Shown here in pieces: positions 35,901 to 48,408 of a stretch of 64,000 nt of DNA. The position numbers and the translations under genes were made by a program. Within the stretch, counting starts at the first letter, position 1; each line of letters opens with the position of its first letter. Location: the NCBI RefSeq assembly GCF_051020765.1, contig NC_134934.1, positions 5,842,001 through 5,906,000 of the forward strand, written 5' to 3'. This DNA comes from Lasioglossum baleicum (taxonomy: Eukaryota > Arthropoda > Insecta > Hymenoptera > Halictidae). The notes below the pieces were generated by a model. It saw nothing but the letters and a program-made list of their open reading frames with translations, did not search any database and was not told the DNA's origin.

Positions 35901-38900
35901 CCCCGAGCGTTGTTGTTGTTTATTCGTATGCCACCGACTGGGCGGAGTCCCTTGGTAAGATAACAACGATCCCTCGGTTTTTAAAGAGCACGTCGATTTA
36001 AGAGGTACTGTTGTTGCATCGAGTCCCGCAGGAAACATTTTTCTCGGATTTAACTGCCGATAAGGTCACCCCGGGGCACTGATTGTTATCTGTGCGTCTG
36101 GTTCAGGTTCTGCCGAGGGCCTTTACCGAATCATGAGAAGTTTGGAGATGAATCATACTTCATTTGAATTTTTGAGGACTTCTACTGTCCATCTCTATAT
36201 GATAATCGTAAATAGGAATGTTTGGTTGCAAGCATCTTCGCGAAGCCTGGTTATTGGCCGAAGTGAGACTTTACCCTAAATATCCGCGAAGGACTGACCA
36301 CGTGAGGAATGCACGCGAATCGCGACACGAGCTACTTTATTCGCTGGGAAAATATAATATCAAGCTTATCTACGTTCGACATACAAAAAGGACGGTGAAC
36401 GACGTCGCTGTCCGACGTGCCAAACACGCAACGCCTTCTGCAAACAGTGTGTAAGCTAGATCGCGATAGCGCCACTGGTGCGCTCGCAATTTTTCCCTTT
36501 TTTTTTCGAAAGTCAGCGCTGTCGGAGAGAGCAGGACAGAGTTTGGTTTACGGTACGACCGAAGGGGAGCTGATCCACGTGGAAAAATAAGGCGAAATCT
36601 TTTTTTCCTGCTGCCCTTTGTCCGCGGGAAAAAGTTTCGCCGAGCAGCCCCGCAGTTGCACCCTCCGCATCCCTGCGAGCCCCGGCTGCGAAAATAAAAA
36701 TTTTATACCCTTTGCAACGAAGCTTTTGTGTTAAGAATGGACCCATGAAACTTATTCCGGATTATTGGACTCGGGAATGCTTCTCGCCTTATGAAACGTA
36801 ATCACTTGACTGGGGAGCTTCGCGCGAGTTTAAATATTTTGTGCTTGTTTCTCCCTCACCGGAATTCATTTGTAATTTATTGAGGCATTGTCTGTAGTCT
36901 GTAGGTATACAAGTTGCGTTCTTCAAGCGCCTATAACTACGTCAATTTTGCGAATTCCGATGAATTCTTTCATCGATCATCGAATAGTAACACTGTTAAT
37001 ATTTTTCGGCTAAATCAGATTCAAATTTCATTTCAGTAAATACTATTATTAACTTATGAAATATTTTTCTTGCTGAAAATACGTTCAAGGAAGGTGTCGA
37101 TCCAAAAATTAGGCTACTCTCTCCTACTTATGAAAAGTCGAATAGAATATCGATTGTTTGATAGTGCAAAAGCAAAACAACGCTTTCAATGGCCCAGTGC
37201 TGGAATAATTACATTTCGAAAAGCATCGCTGGAAGTCTCGTCGCTTGCGATTTCTCTCGCCAGCCCCTCGATTCATCCCTCGGAAACCATTCTGCCGATT
37301 CTATCGGATAGGGTAGGCAGAACCCTCGTTGAATTCTTCAACGATACAATTCCGCGATACAGTAGCTCGCGAAAACGAGTCGCTGGGAATGCTCGGTTCT
37401 GCACGCGCGCGAGGTTAACTAATGAATTCCGGCGCGGTTATACCGGCTCCGCTGCGTTTCGAGGTCTTATCGTTGGCTGGAAATCAGCCTGCTTGGCAGA
37501 TGTTCGCTCGAAACCTCGATTCCTCCTTCTTCGGCGTCTTCTGCTGTTTTTCTCGCAAGCTTGGCGGCGCGCGCCTCCACTCCCGCGCCCTCTCTCGCGT
37601 TTCGCGAGGATCGGTCAAATATAAATCAGACTTTTTCTCGAATTTTACATTTAACTCTTCCGCCAATAACCGCGGTACGCACTATCAATTTCTACTTACT
37701 ACTTTTTTAATAGCGGGGCAGATAAATGGCAAGATTATTCTCTGGATGCCTATGTTCTCAGATAATCATCTCCTCGGGAGAATTCAACTTTTGGCTGAGG
37801 AACTGATGTACATTTAACCGTGCACTATTGTATTTCCCCCATAGATATGAGTTGCAGAACGGGCTCCGCGAACACCGCCCGCGGTATCGTCTCGCGATTC
37901 GCTGCTGTCGGAATACAGAAACGATATTAAAATTGAAATGATCTCGAAGCGAGCGTAATACGAACTCTCTCGTCTCGATTTTTCAGCGACGATACTACCT
38001 CAAACAAGTCCTCCAGTAAATATCTCATAATACGTGGGAAATAGAAGGCAGAGTCTTGCAGTAGATCTACCGCCCGTGAACATCGCGACAGAGATGTTTA
38101 TGATTCATGGAATCTGTATCTATGAGATGCTCTTAGCACTCGCTTGTAGCTCTCGATTTTCGATGGAGTTCTCGATCGATGCGTTTATCTTCGTCGTCAC
38201 AGTTGCACGGAACGGAATTAAAAGTGGTCGGCAGACACACGCTGCTTTTTAAATGTGTTCATTTGTAGATCAAAGGTGAATCTCGTTTTTATCACATTTC
38301 GTATTTATTCACGCGCACCATTTTGTAATTACGTTCCCTTGTGACTTCGCGCATCCACTTTGCGCGTTATTTTATGCAAAAGAACAGCCCCAGGCCACGC
38401 GGAGAAACATATTCAGGCCCTGGATCTCTGATATGCTCAGTAACTAACCGCTAGCTTTTTGATTTTCCTGGCGATTTTCGCGTTGCGTCGTGCAATTGCT
38501 GATGCTTATTAGCGCGAGTCTATCGAGGGAACGAAATTTTAGGCTTTGAGTTGGGCGAAGTTAATGAGCTCCCTTTGCTCTAGGGATGCTCTAGAGTTTA
38601 CAGTCCAGATTGCCCCGGGACTATAGGAAAGCTATGGAATTTTGCGAATTGGACATCCATTTTGCAATCTGATAGCACTGACTAGATTGACTAGATCGTT
38701 CCTGATTTCTCCGATCACCTCAAGCGTTAATTATCGTACAATTTGTATCGCAGCTTTGACGATTATTATAGAATTTCCAAATCGTTCATGATATGCAGTC
38801 ATAGTTATGGAAACCATAGAAAATGTACATTTAACGTCTAAGTTTACGTCTACATTTACGCTAGTTGTTCATAACAGAAAAATTGTACATTACTTCTCTT

Positions 38901-39147
38901 AGCTGATTTATCGTAGCAGTTTAACAGAGAAGCTCCATTATTCTTCTGGCAATAATGACTCACTCTAATTCCATTGCAAACGTGTCAACACGCACATCGA
39001 CGAAGACAACTCTATGACAGTCGACAAATAAGCGAAGTATTCTTCCCTCCTTAATTGAGCATTTCGACATATAAATTAGTGAGTAGGCATTAGATATTTA
39101 TTCTCGATTGCTTGGCAGCGTTGTTTATCACCCCTCCCCCATAGCTC

Positions 39148-39148
<1 letters not shown>
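35901..39148. other. Non-coding mosaic, no gene seen
   Basis: CpG-moderate at 36200-36800 and 37200-37640, AT-rich elsewhere. The 184-codon frame at 37070-37624 (plus) starts in AT-rich and ends in GC-rich sequence, is overlapped by other frames and has no domain. Confidence 0.5.
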
Positions 39149-39193
<45 letters not shown>

Positions 39194-39199
39194 GAGAGT
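39149..39199. repeat. (GA)n microsatellite, ~50 bp
   Basis: A GA run with one G insertion. About 110 bp downstream lies a CT run (39308-39332), so the two can pair as an inverted repeat and expose a long hairpin. Confidence 0.9.
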
Positions 39200-39307
39200 C
39201 GCAGAATCAAAGAGACAATGAGACAAAGGAGTTGAAATTTTATGAATTTCCATTTGCCTCTGGGAACGCGCTAACTTGAAAATAGCTGGTATAACGAAAG
39301 ACCCTGT

Positions 39308-39332
<25 letters not shown>
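39308..39332. repeat. (CT)n microsatellite, ~25 bp
   Basis: A CT run in inverted orientation relative to the GA run at 39149-39199. Confidence 0.9.
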
Positions 39333-39338
<6 letters not shown>

Positions 39339-40926
39339 TCGGGGATCAAGCGTGCGAGGTTTTTCTTAAAATCTATGGCGAACGGGATACCCAATTGTTC
39401 CAGATGCAGCTCTCAGAGAGTCCGCTCAAAGAAACCTGCCTCTGGAACATACAAGCACGTATCGTGCAATTTCTTGTCCGTGGGTTTACGAGAGGAAATG
39501 AAATTCTTTTTTACTCGCTACTCAAAGATACAATCGTACTTCTCCTTGGTCGCCGCGCCCGCGGAGGAAATGAAAATATTCCCCGTCTTCACCCCGTCCG
39601 CGGCCGAGACGCCACCCTCCTTACCGTACCGCGCGCAAATAGAAACATTATTGAGATAAGAATTTTAAATCGCGGCAACATCGTCGCCGCCACTGAAAAA
39701 ATGTCTTTGTTTTCCTTTTTCTCGCGGCCACTTCCTCCGTCGTTTTATTAAAACGGACGGGCTCCACGAACGTTCGCCGTCGATATCTTTTGATCGGTCC
39801 ACAATGGTCCCGAATCAGAATGTGGCAATTCGGAATCGGTATAAATAGGTTTAAGGAAGTATCATTAAGTTTTGACGTTTTAACAGTAAAATGTTGACGT
39901 TCAATTAATTTCGTCTGACTGATTGCCGAGTAGAAATCAAACAGAGACATTCTACTTATCTACACATTCTTTCTTACTGATAATTTACGGATAATCATGA
40001 ATTCTTGAGTTTTCGTATTTCGAGTTTCTACCAGGTTTTCGGGGCCGCGGACCCACTGTGCGTCGTGTGCACTGCAGCGAGATGAAACGACCGTGAATTC
40101 TCGGCAATAACGCGAGAATCTAAGACGCCTTGGGCACGCCTTCATTCCTGGCCGTTAACACGACACCGCGTCCTCTCACAATAGGCGGAAACTGAAAACG
40201 TCACGTACCCGAATGAAATTCAACCACGTATTCCCGTGGAACGTCAAACCGGTCTGATCGCGACGCGTCCACGTCGCCGGTGTACATACCGGCTGCTCCC
40301 GACGCCTTTGTCGCTTAGACAACTCTCCGCTCCTCTTATTTGTCTTTTCTCTTTAGAGGCGACGTCCCACGTACTAAGACGCCTCGAACATCCATCAGAG
40401 GCGAGAACCGGAGGTGAGCTACATGGCCTCGCCCCGCACACCGTTCTTGTCAATCGAACCGAGACGTTTTCCGGGCCACCGACAATCTTTTCCTTAGTCT
40501 CGCAGAAAATTTCGCCGAAAATTCCGCAAGCCAGCCCACTCATACACGGACAACAGGCTCTGCGGAACGATTTTTCAGGTCGGTGCTGATGAGACTGGGC
40601 AATGTTCGAGTTCCGAGAACAATTTCCAGCTTGAATATCTTTGTATAATTATGGAAGAGATAATTTTGGTGTTGGTAACAATTGGAAATCGTTTAAGTGG
40701 ATTTATCTATCACATTTGATATTCTGGTTGAATAGGTAAAAATGTCTTGAAGAGCTTCACAATTATAGAACAGGAAGATTCTGACAGAGAAAATGATTTG
40801 ATATGAAACGAACACGTATGACTTTATTTTTGGTACCATCTTTCTATTTGACGTCGATGAGATTGGAGCACGTCAAAGTACCATATCTATCAAATTTAAT
40901 ATTCAGATTGGTTAAAATATCATACA
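39333..40926. other. Non-coding stretch, no gene seen
   Basis: CpG-rich at 39540-39650 and 40040-40600. A plus frame of 127 codons (39276-39659) begins in the CT tract and lacks a domain. At 40700-40925 there are phrases loosely repeated on the far side of the next element. Confidence 0.45.
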
Positions 40927-41376
40927 CAGGGTGTCTCAGCTGAAAGAGGTCACCTAAATATCTCCTGTATTTTTAATGGCACAAACAAATATTTATGGCA
41001 TAGTTTGAATGGTATCGAAGGAGGAATATCATAGAAGAACAATCTTTTTGCCCGGTTAGTTTTTCATACTTTTTTCAAGGTCATCATTATTATTTATCGG
41101 GAAAACTTATCTTTTTTATTCCATCTTGTTAATAACTGAAGCATATATTCAAATGTATTTTTCAGCCGCTATAAGATGGAATAAGAAAAATAAGTTTACC
41201 GGATAAAAAAATAACGATGACATTGAAAAAACTATGAAAAAATAACCGGACAAAAGAAATTGTTCTTCTATGATATTCCTCCGTCAATACCATTCAAATT
41301 GTGCCATAAATATTTTTTTTGTGCCATTAAAAATAAAGGAGATATTTAGGTGGCCTCCTTCAGCTGAGACACACTG
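40927..41376. mobile_element. Foldback TIR element, CAGGGTGTCTCAGCTGAA ends
   Basis: The left end CAGGGTGTCTCAGCTGAA and the right end, which mirrors as CAGTGTGTCTCAGCTGAA, bound a 450-bp element. The arms are reverse complementary over about 190 bp with small differences and meet around a ~60-bp AT-rich loop near 41150. There is no open frame. Elements beginning CAGGGTGTCYCAGCTGAA are, to my knowledge, common in insect genomes, but the superfamily is not certain here. Confidence 0.8.
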
Positions 41377-42464
41377 GATAGTATGTCAATTTCTGAAAAG
41401 CACGATTTTCCAATAAAAATGATCCGGTATGGAAAAATTCGGTATTCCAAATTCGACAATCATGCGAACAGATAAAAATTCCCATTCCGAACGCCTGCAT
41501 AATTATAGGACAGTAATACGATCCACTGGAAATGGTTTCATACGAAGAGAACGCGAGTTTTGATTTCACTTTTCGCATTTTACAGATTTTCGATCAGTAT
41601 TAAAACATCGAATCGAGTCCGGGAGCGACTTCATAGATATCGGAAAGTTATTATGCAAATAATAATGAATCGGCAGTAATAATGAAAATGTTAAAACCAA
41701 ATTACAGTTATTAAGTCGAATAATGACCGGGTGTGCGGACGGAATGAATGTTAATTGTAAATTGTATCGAATTGATATAAATTTGAGTAATGAAAACGGG
41801 AATTATTCCCGATACTCTCTATGTGTATCCACGTATGTATTAATAAATTCCGGAAATTTTTTCACCGAATGTTAACATCGTTTTATGGATAATCCATATT
41901 TCATCTGGTTTTTCAATTGATTGCAGACATTGGGATCGGTTCGTGTTACGCGGTGCACCTGACGAGACTGAAGGGGAGAGAGGCGAAGTGAGTACGAGTC
42001 CGAGGGGCACGATTGGTGCTAATTAAATGCGTCCTTTGACGCGGAGCAAGATCCATAGGGCGTCTAGCAATGGGCATACCTTTCGCGATATTGATCCATG
42101 ACGCGGTGCTTGACACTACAACAAAGACGACTGAATTGTTGCCTGTCGTGGATGTCGGTGCTGTGTCGGTTAGCACAAACACCACGGGGCATTTGTCAGC
42201 TGTACATAATTGCGTCAACCTCCAATTCACCGTGAATTATTTCTAATTTATCATTAACCCTCCAGTATCGAAAGTACTCATTTTTTCGTGGACATCTTTT
42301 ATGAAAAGCCTGAATCATTGAGTAAGTCCCAAACAATTTAAAGAAAAATTTATAATTATGATGATGACAATTTTGGTCACGAATCAACAAACCACCCTCG
42401 GGAACCCTTTGAATCATTTCTTTCGAGAATATTTATTGTCGATCATCCGGAATCATGCTAATAC
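41377..42464. other. AT-rich non-coding stretch, no gene seen
   Basis: Bases 41497-41565 resemble 40757-40825 (CAATTATAG-ACAG... GAAACGAACACG against GAAGAGAACGCG), suggesting an old duplication around the TIR element. Frames are under 95 codons. Confidence 0.45.
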
Positions 42465-42953
42465 AGTAAGGAGCATAACTGATTCCACACGCTCTAAATC
42501 AAACGACTTCAATTTCTCTGTAAGGCTAGAAGAATTAGTTTAGTAAATGACGTCTAACAAGTAAGTTGAAAAAATGCATTGGGTCGGAATTGTGAAGAAC
42601 GATAGTAAAAATTTAATTTTACAACTTTTTTAGCTGGGCCAATAACGAAAATTTAAAAGATGTGTCTGGTCAACTGGTATAAATTATATACGCTCTGAAA
42701 ATTTCATTGAAATTAGTTAATTGGTTTGCGATTTATAAACGATCAAAAGTTTTTACCACTTTTAAAAGTTTGAAAATTCAATTTTTACTATTGTTTTTCA
42801 CAATTTCGTCCAAATGCATTTTTTCGATATATTTTTTACACATCACTTACTAAACTAATTCTTCTAGCCTTACAGAGAAATTGAAGTCGTTTGGTCCATT
42901 CATAAAAAAGTTGTTCTGATTTAAAGTGTGTGGAATCAGTTGTGCTCCTTACT
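42465..42953. mobile_element. Foldback TIR element, AGTAAGGAGC ends
   Basis: The ends AGTAAGGAGCATAACTGATT and, mirrored, AGTAAGGAGCACAACTGATT bound ~490 bp. The arms stay complementary for about 150 bp (sharing CGACTTCAATTTCTCTGTAA and the next 30 bases), with a ~25-base insertion in the right arm near 42895. The interior is AT-rich and non-coding. Either a non-autonomous DNA transposon or a foldback. Flanking TA bases are possible target duplications but ambiguous. Confidence 0.8.
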
Positions 42954-45356
42954 ATAGGCTTCCTCCCGGTAAATACTGTGTTAATACAATAAAAATGATA
43001 TTATTCTCAAAGTTCAAAAGAACTGTTCTTCGAAACGAAGACAAGTTCTACGTCTAGCAAGATTTCAAATGAAAAGCATAAAGAATTCGAAGTGACGCGA
43101 ATTTAAGCCAGCAGTGAATGCATTAATCTTTATCTCCTGAATATTGATTCTCCAGAAGAATCTTTCGGCGCCATAACTGGTTCCCGGTATGCGCTGCATT
43201 TGCAACCGCGTCAAACGGACTAAAATAAGCAATTTCCGTGAAGTTTGAAGCAGCTTCTGCTATCGCGACAAAGAAAGCCAGGATGAAAGGAATAAATTTC
43301 CATTCGACTATACACTCGTTGTAAATCAATACATAAAGGTATTCGCCAGGCTAATCCGGCGCGTTATGTCTAATCGCAACTATTTCCAATGCAACCGCCG
43401 CGCGCCGGGGTAATCTCATTTCCCCGTTGCTACGGAGTTGCTATTATGCTCGACTCGTATTTCGCGAATTTTTTTCTACACCAGCCAGACACCGAGATTT
43501 AGAAGCACAATGAAGGCGCCGGCAGCGATCTCTCGGTGGTGGCGGTGCTGCTGCTCGCGAGCCCGTTTAACCACATGGGGTCAACATTACACAATGAATT
43601 ATGATTGTAATATCGTTTTACTTTCATAACCTCTCGCGTCGCGCTTTGCTACATTCCAATTTGATTCGTTAACTGGCACGAACAAGCGCCACGGGAAAAT
43701 CAACATTCTCCGCGAGATTCGCGGAGGTAGATCGCAACTTCCCATAAAATATCATCTACGCGGTGTACACGGGGTGGCCAGACACACGGGGAGAACGAAG
43801 GTGTGCCGTGTTTAATCAGCCCAGAAGACCAGGAGCAACGTGAACCGCCGCGCCGCGTCGGTGATGTAGCAACATTCCACTTAATTGCAATGCGTATCGC
43901 ATTCGAAGCGATTCATCATCCGCGGATTTGCCGTCGTCGACTGTCACGAGAAATCGATCGGAATTCGGCGAACCCATTGAAAATCGCTCGACCCTGCCGC
44001 GAAAAAAAAATCATTACGTCCATAAATCATGCACGGACTCGTGAAAAACATTACTGATTCTGACCGGGACGGACGAGCCTACGAATTAATAACAAATTCG
44101 CGGATTCGGAACCAGTTCGCGCGAGAAGATTTTCAATGCACGATGTGTGGAAAATTTTCGGGTGGTTAACGCTTTGACTGACAGGCTAACAGCTTCAAAA
44201 TGATGAGATAAAATCAAAATTATGAAGTTGGTGATTTTCTTTTTTAAATTATGAAGTTGGTGAAATTTATTTTTTACTCTATTTTTAATATGGTGTACGT
44301 GTTGAGTAATATATCGGTCCCGAAGTTTAAACACATGCATCGAAGTATTCCTGTATTTGTACCAGTTGACTGTCAGGAATTCGAAATAGGTTGCCAGAGG
44401 TTCCTCCTCGATCAGACACATAACAAGCAGGTGTAGCACGGTGTTAGCAATTATTAGCGAGCGATTTTTGGGCGGTTTCTGCTCGTTCGTCGTCGGTGCT
44501 GTGTCGCAATCATTAAACGGCGATCGATTAAGCACGGTCGCGCGGATGTTTATACGTTCACGGTGGTTGCGCGACACGGGCGTCTGATTTATCAACAAAC
44601 TCGGGTGGAAATTAACCTCTCGACCTACCCCGTGGACCGGATTCCTGGCTGAGCCGTCGACGATCGGGGGTCCGCGAGTTCGGCCGTGCCCAATGATACA
44701 TCAACTAATTACCCGGGCATCTACGCGGCTCGCCAAAACCGGCATCCTCGTGTCCAGTTATCGGTACCCAGAAGCGGATTATGCGATGCGGGGGATGATT
44801 TAATTAACTCTCTGTGTGACACGATCGGTCGGCATCGGCGACAAAGTAAACCGAGACCGATCGACTGCCAGCTCGTTATCCACCGATCCGGGCAAGAAAA
44901 TCGCCGACACAAACCGTCCACGATCGCCGATAGAGGGAGAGTGTGTGAGCGATGGAGAGAGTGGGAGAAACTAGGCTTGAATCCTCGAATCCCAGCCGGA
45001 TCAGGCATTTATCGGGGAACGAGGCCGGGGTTATGTTCGTTAACGGGATATTCAGCGGAGACGACAGAGAAAGAGGGATGAGCCGACGAACCGAAACCGA
45101 GTTTCCACGGAATTGCTGTAAACAGCGAAATTTCCAGCGGATCCGGTACGGAACCGGTCTCGGAAGGAACTGCGGCCGATCAATCTCGTCTCAGGACTGT
45201 TTCGATGCCGATGTAATTAAATAGTATTTATCCCTGTCATATTCCTCGCCGCTTTGACGGGATTATTGTATTACGTCGTCGATTGAATTCGACGCTGACG
45301 TTAGACGACTCCGGAATTTCGTTTCAAGGCCAGGAAGTTGATGAATTAGTTTGATC
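42954..45356. other. Non-coding mosaic, no gene seen
   Basis: AT-rich to about 43340, CpG-rich at 43370-44080 and 44440-45200. The 170-codon minus frame at 44086-44598 runs through AT-rich sequence containing a local direct repeat (ATTATGAAGTTGGTGA at about 44219 and 44248). It has no domain, so I do not call it. Confidence 0.45.
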
Positions 45357-45400
45357 CTATTAGGTTTTCCCAAAAGTTTGTTTTCTTTTTGATCAATGTT
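45357..45400 (+). mobile_element. Solo mariner-like end
   Basis: TATTAGGTTTTCCCAAAAGT followed by TTGTTTTC resembles the TTAGGTTGTCCCAAAAGTTT end of hymenopteran irritans-type mariners. No partner end or transposase frame follows. Confidence 0.4.
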
Positions 45401-48385
45401 TTCGGCGCAGATTCAGACTAGATTTTTAAATAGACAAATGACACGAGTATAATACGAGGGAGCTTAGGAAAAACATAGACAATACCAGAAGCTGGTGTTT
45501 TAAGCAATGGGCTCTTTGGATCAGGATCAAACGGCAGAAACCGGAAATGGAGGATCGCCGATGCTCGCATGATCGATGAAACGATCCCGTGTCACGGCCG
45601 CCTCTCCTTTTTACAGGCGTCGTGTGTTAACTTCCCACCTTCGATACAACAAACTTCTAAATCAAAACTATGGAACAAAATTCATAAATTTCCGGTCTGG
45701 CCTGGCCGCGGCGGTTTCCGTCAGAAGTTCCAGCAAGTTCCGAAAGTAGTATATCCACTGGTCCCCCTGCAGGAACGCGTTGCACCGCGCCGGGCGCAAA
45801 TAATACTGAAACTGCGGGGGTGGAGGCAGATTCGAGTACGGCTCCGAGCGTAGTAATATACCCCTTCTTCGGGATGCTGGGACGCGGCGCGACCGAATAG
45901 CCTCGAAACCGTCTTGAGACGTCCTCAGACAGTTACGAGAATTTTGCTCATACATTTGTCCGCCGCAGGTGTCTGATCAAAAATTGCCGAAAATTATTCA
46001 AAGATACACGATTGGTTCTTTAAAAATTTTCTGGAGCTTTGATTGTCGAAGGAATTATTTTTCAGACTTCAATTGAGCAATCTATAATTTAACTTGAAAA
46101 TTAATTTTATGGTTATGAAATTGATATAATACCTCATACCAACATATTTAATAATTTAACCAATATTGCGAATCATGGTACAGCAATTTTTAGTGGTGAC
46201 TCCGAGTCACCCCTCTACTGCTAAGGGTTAATGAACAGAATTGGCCTATCTTTAAGTAAACTACGACATTCTGAATTTCATGAATGAATGCACACGGGTA
46301 CATTAATTTTCTAAATTCGGCCACGTGCTCGCTGGGGATTGCTGATTCGCGAAGTGGCAAAATCCGCGAACCGACTGCTAGGAATAATGACGTTGCAGAA
46401 GGTCGAGGGGCTGTTTAAACCCGAGACAGGGTATCGCCGAGTTGCAGCGGCGTAGCAGGCTGTGGATCGCAGGCCAGACGATCGTAATTGAGACGGAATA
46501 TCGCGCAAGGTTGCTCTCCCGTCAGCAGTGAAAGGTGAATGCAACTGTCGATGTTCTTCGCGCGGTGGCGCTATATCCGCGCGACTTTCGACCGGAGCCT
46601 AATTGAAGCCGGCGGAGCGCCGGAGTCCTTTTATTATGCTGAACAAAAGGCGCGAGCGCCAAAGTCACAAAGCGCAGAACTCATTACGAGCAACGGGGAG
46701 CAGCGAGCAGCGGAACCAGAAGCCAGTGAGAGCCGCTAGCAGCAACACACCGGTGAAAAGCTTGATGAGAAATTCCGGAATGGAAACGATCGACTCCAAC
46801 GGGAAAAGTCTTGGTCCCTAGGAAACCAGGGGAGGGAGAGGGAAAATAAAAGAGAGCGCAAAGGGAAACGGAGAAAGAGTTTAGGGCTTTACCTCGGGTG
46901 CGCAGACACGATACCCAATATCTGCTTTGACGTTGGTCTTGTCCGATGCGGAAGCGCAGCTGCACCGTTTGCCACCGATGCACCGAATTCTTCGCCGCGA
47001 AACTCCCGCACGCGCGAAAATTTCCGAACCGATCCGCCTGGCTGGATCTCGCCCGTTGAATTTCATAATACAGACACCCGGAGCTAATCCGGAAGAGTTC
47101 GAACTCGGGGACTCGATTCTACAGTTCCATCTAGATCGTCGCGAAAATTGGAAACACTTCGGTTCAACCCGAATCGCGATTGCGAGGGTCCAATGGTTTT
47201 TAGAGTGTTTTAAATAGATTCTCGGATCTCGGAGAGGAGACTGTTCTTCCGCGATTACATGGTTCGTGGGTCGGTGGTTATGGGGCTCGGGTGGGGAACT
47301 TGATCGCGATGTCTTGGGGATGTCAGCCGATTTTTATAACCATTCACCGTGGTTTTCATTAGACAAATTCTTCTGCGTTTATGGTAGTATTTTTTTTTTA
47401 ATCGGAATTAAATCATGCAGTAAGGGGTTGATGTAATCAAGCTCGTATTGTTTCGATCTAACGATCGATCGGCCAGTTGGGCTGCAGTAAGATGTCGAAC
47501 GGAACGGCGCCCGTTTAGCGGTAATTTGCCGGCGAAATGAGAAGGTAGACGAAAGAGGCGTTGCCGGGTTCTTTCTATACATATACAGCGGAAGACCGTT
47601 CAAAGAGAACGGTTTCATTGGTTACATTCCGAAGCTGATGAATTATTCAGCTGACAAGCATCGACTGATCGGTGGATGATCAGTTGTTCGGTGCTGGGTG
47701 TACGCGCGTGCCAACACCGGTGTCGATCGATAGTTCATCTATTATTTTACGGGAAGCTAGTTCAAGTATCGACTACACTACACTATCGAGTCGATTAACG
47801 GGAGAACCGTTGGCGGGTACACGTTGCGCTTGATCTTCCACGGGACTGGCAAAACATCGTGTTAAATCCGATACGTTTCGGACCGGTGATCGATATTGCC
47901 TCGTGTGGGACATTCAAATTTTAGATCTCTTCAGGAACGTTCAAATGTTAGACTAAGGATTCAAGGAATTTTGTAAAATAATTCTTACAGAAAGTGATTA
48001 CAGATTAATGAATTTTGCAATTGTCTTTTGGCTCCCGTTTCGCAGAAGGGACTCAAACGAAGCAATTAAATTCATACTGGAAGGATTATGCTTTCCAGTA
48101 CCATTTTTGGGATTATTTCGGTCCGGGACGTGTCTTCGGGATCCGGGATTATGCGTCGCCAGCTGCAGCCACGGCGAAACTATGACGAAGATGAATTCAT
48201 TGTCTGCCGCGCGGATTGGGGATGGGTATACGTAATTCATCAACGTAATTGAGCTATCGCAGACCGAGTTAGCGACGTTCCGCGAGTCTCGCGAGCCGAG
48301 TGCCATTTCGTAATGGCCCGTTAATTTCGACTGGTAGTTTTCAGACTTCGTCGCGAACGGGAACTTTCTTTCGCGAGACATCTCT
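45401..48385. other. Non-coding mosaic, no gene seen
   Basis: CpG-rich at 45540-45910, 46310-47200 and 48120-48320. A T9-10 run lies near 47391. Frames up to 161 codons (47998-48483 minus) run into the CT microsatellite and have no domain. Confidence 0.5.
46195..46236 (-). repeat. piggyBac-like TTAACCCT end with hairpin
   Basis: GGTGACTCCGAGTCACC (46195-46211) lies just inside an AAGGGTTAA (mirror TTAACCCTT) at about 46224-46232. The arrangement is the mirror image of the one at 26080. Confidence 0.45.
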
Positions 48386-48408
48386 TCTCTCTCTCTCTCT
48401 CTCTCTCG
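48386..48408. repeat. (CT)n tract
   Basis: A ~22-base CT run continuing into CTTTCTCTCTTTCTTTTCTC, pyrimidine-rich on the plus strand to about 48436. Confidence 0.85.

Noticed and set aside
37070..37624. 184-codon plus-strand open frame
   Set aside because: It crosses from AT-rich to GC-rich sequence with no change in reading quality, has no domain, and is overlapped by a 131-codon frame. Chance frame.
44086..44598. 170-codon minus-strand open frame in AT-rich sequence
   Set aside because: Length is notable for AT-rich DNA, but it spans a local direct repeat and shows no domain, signal peptide or membrane segment, and no splice context was convincing.
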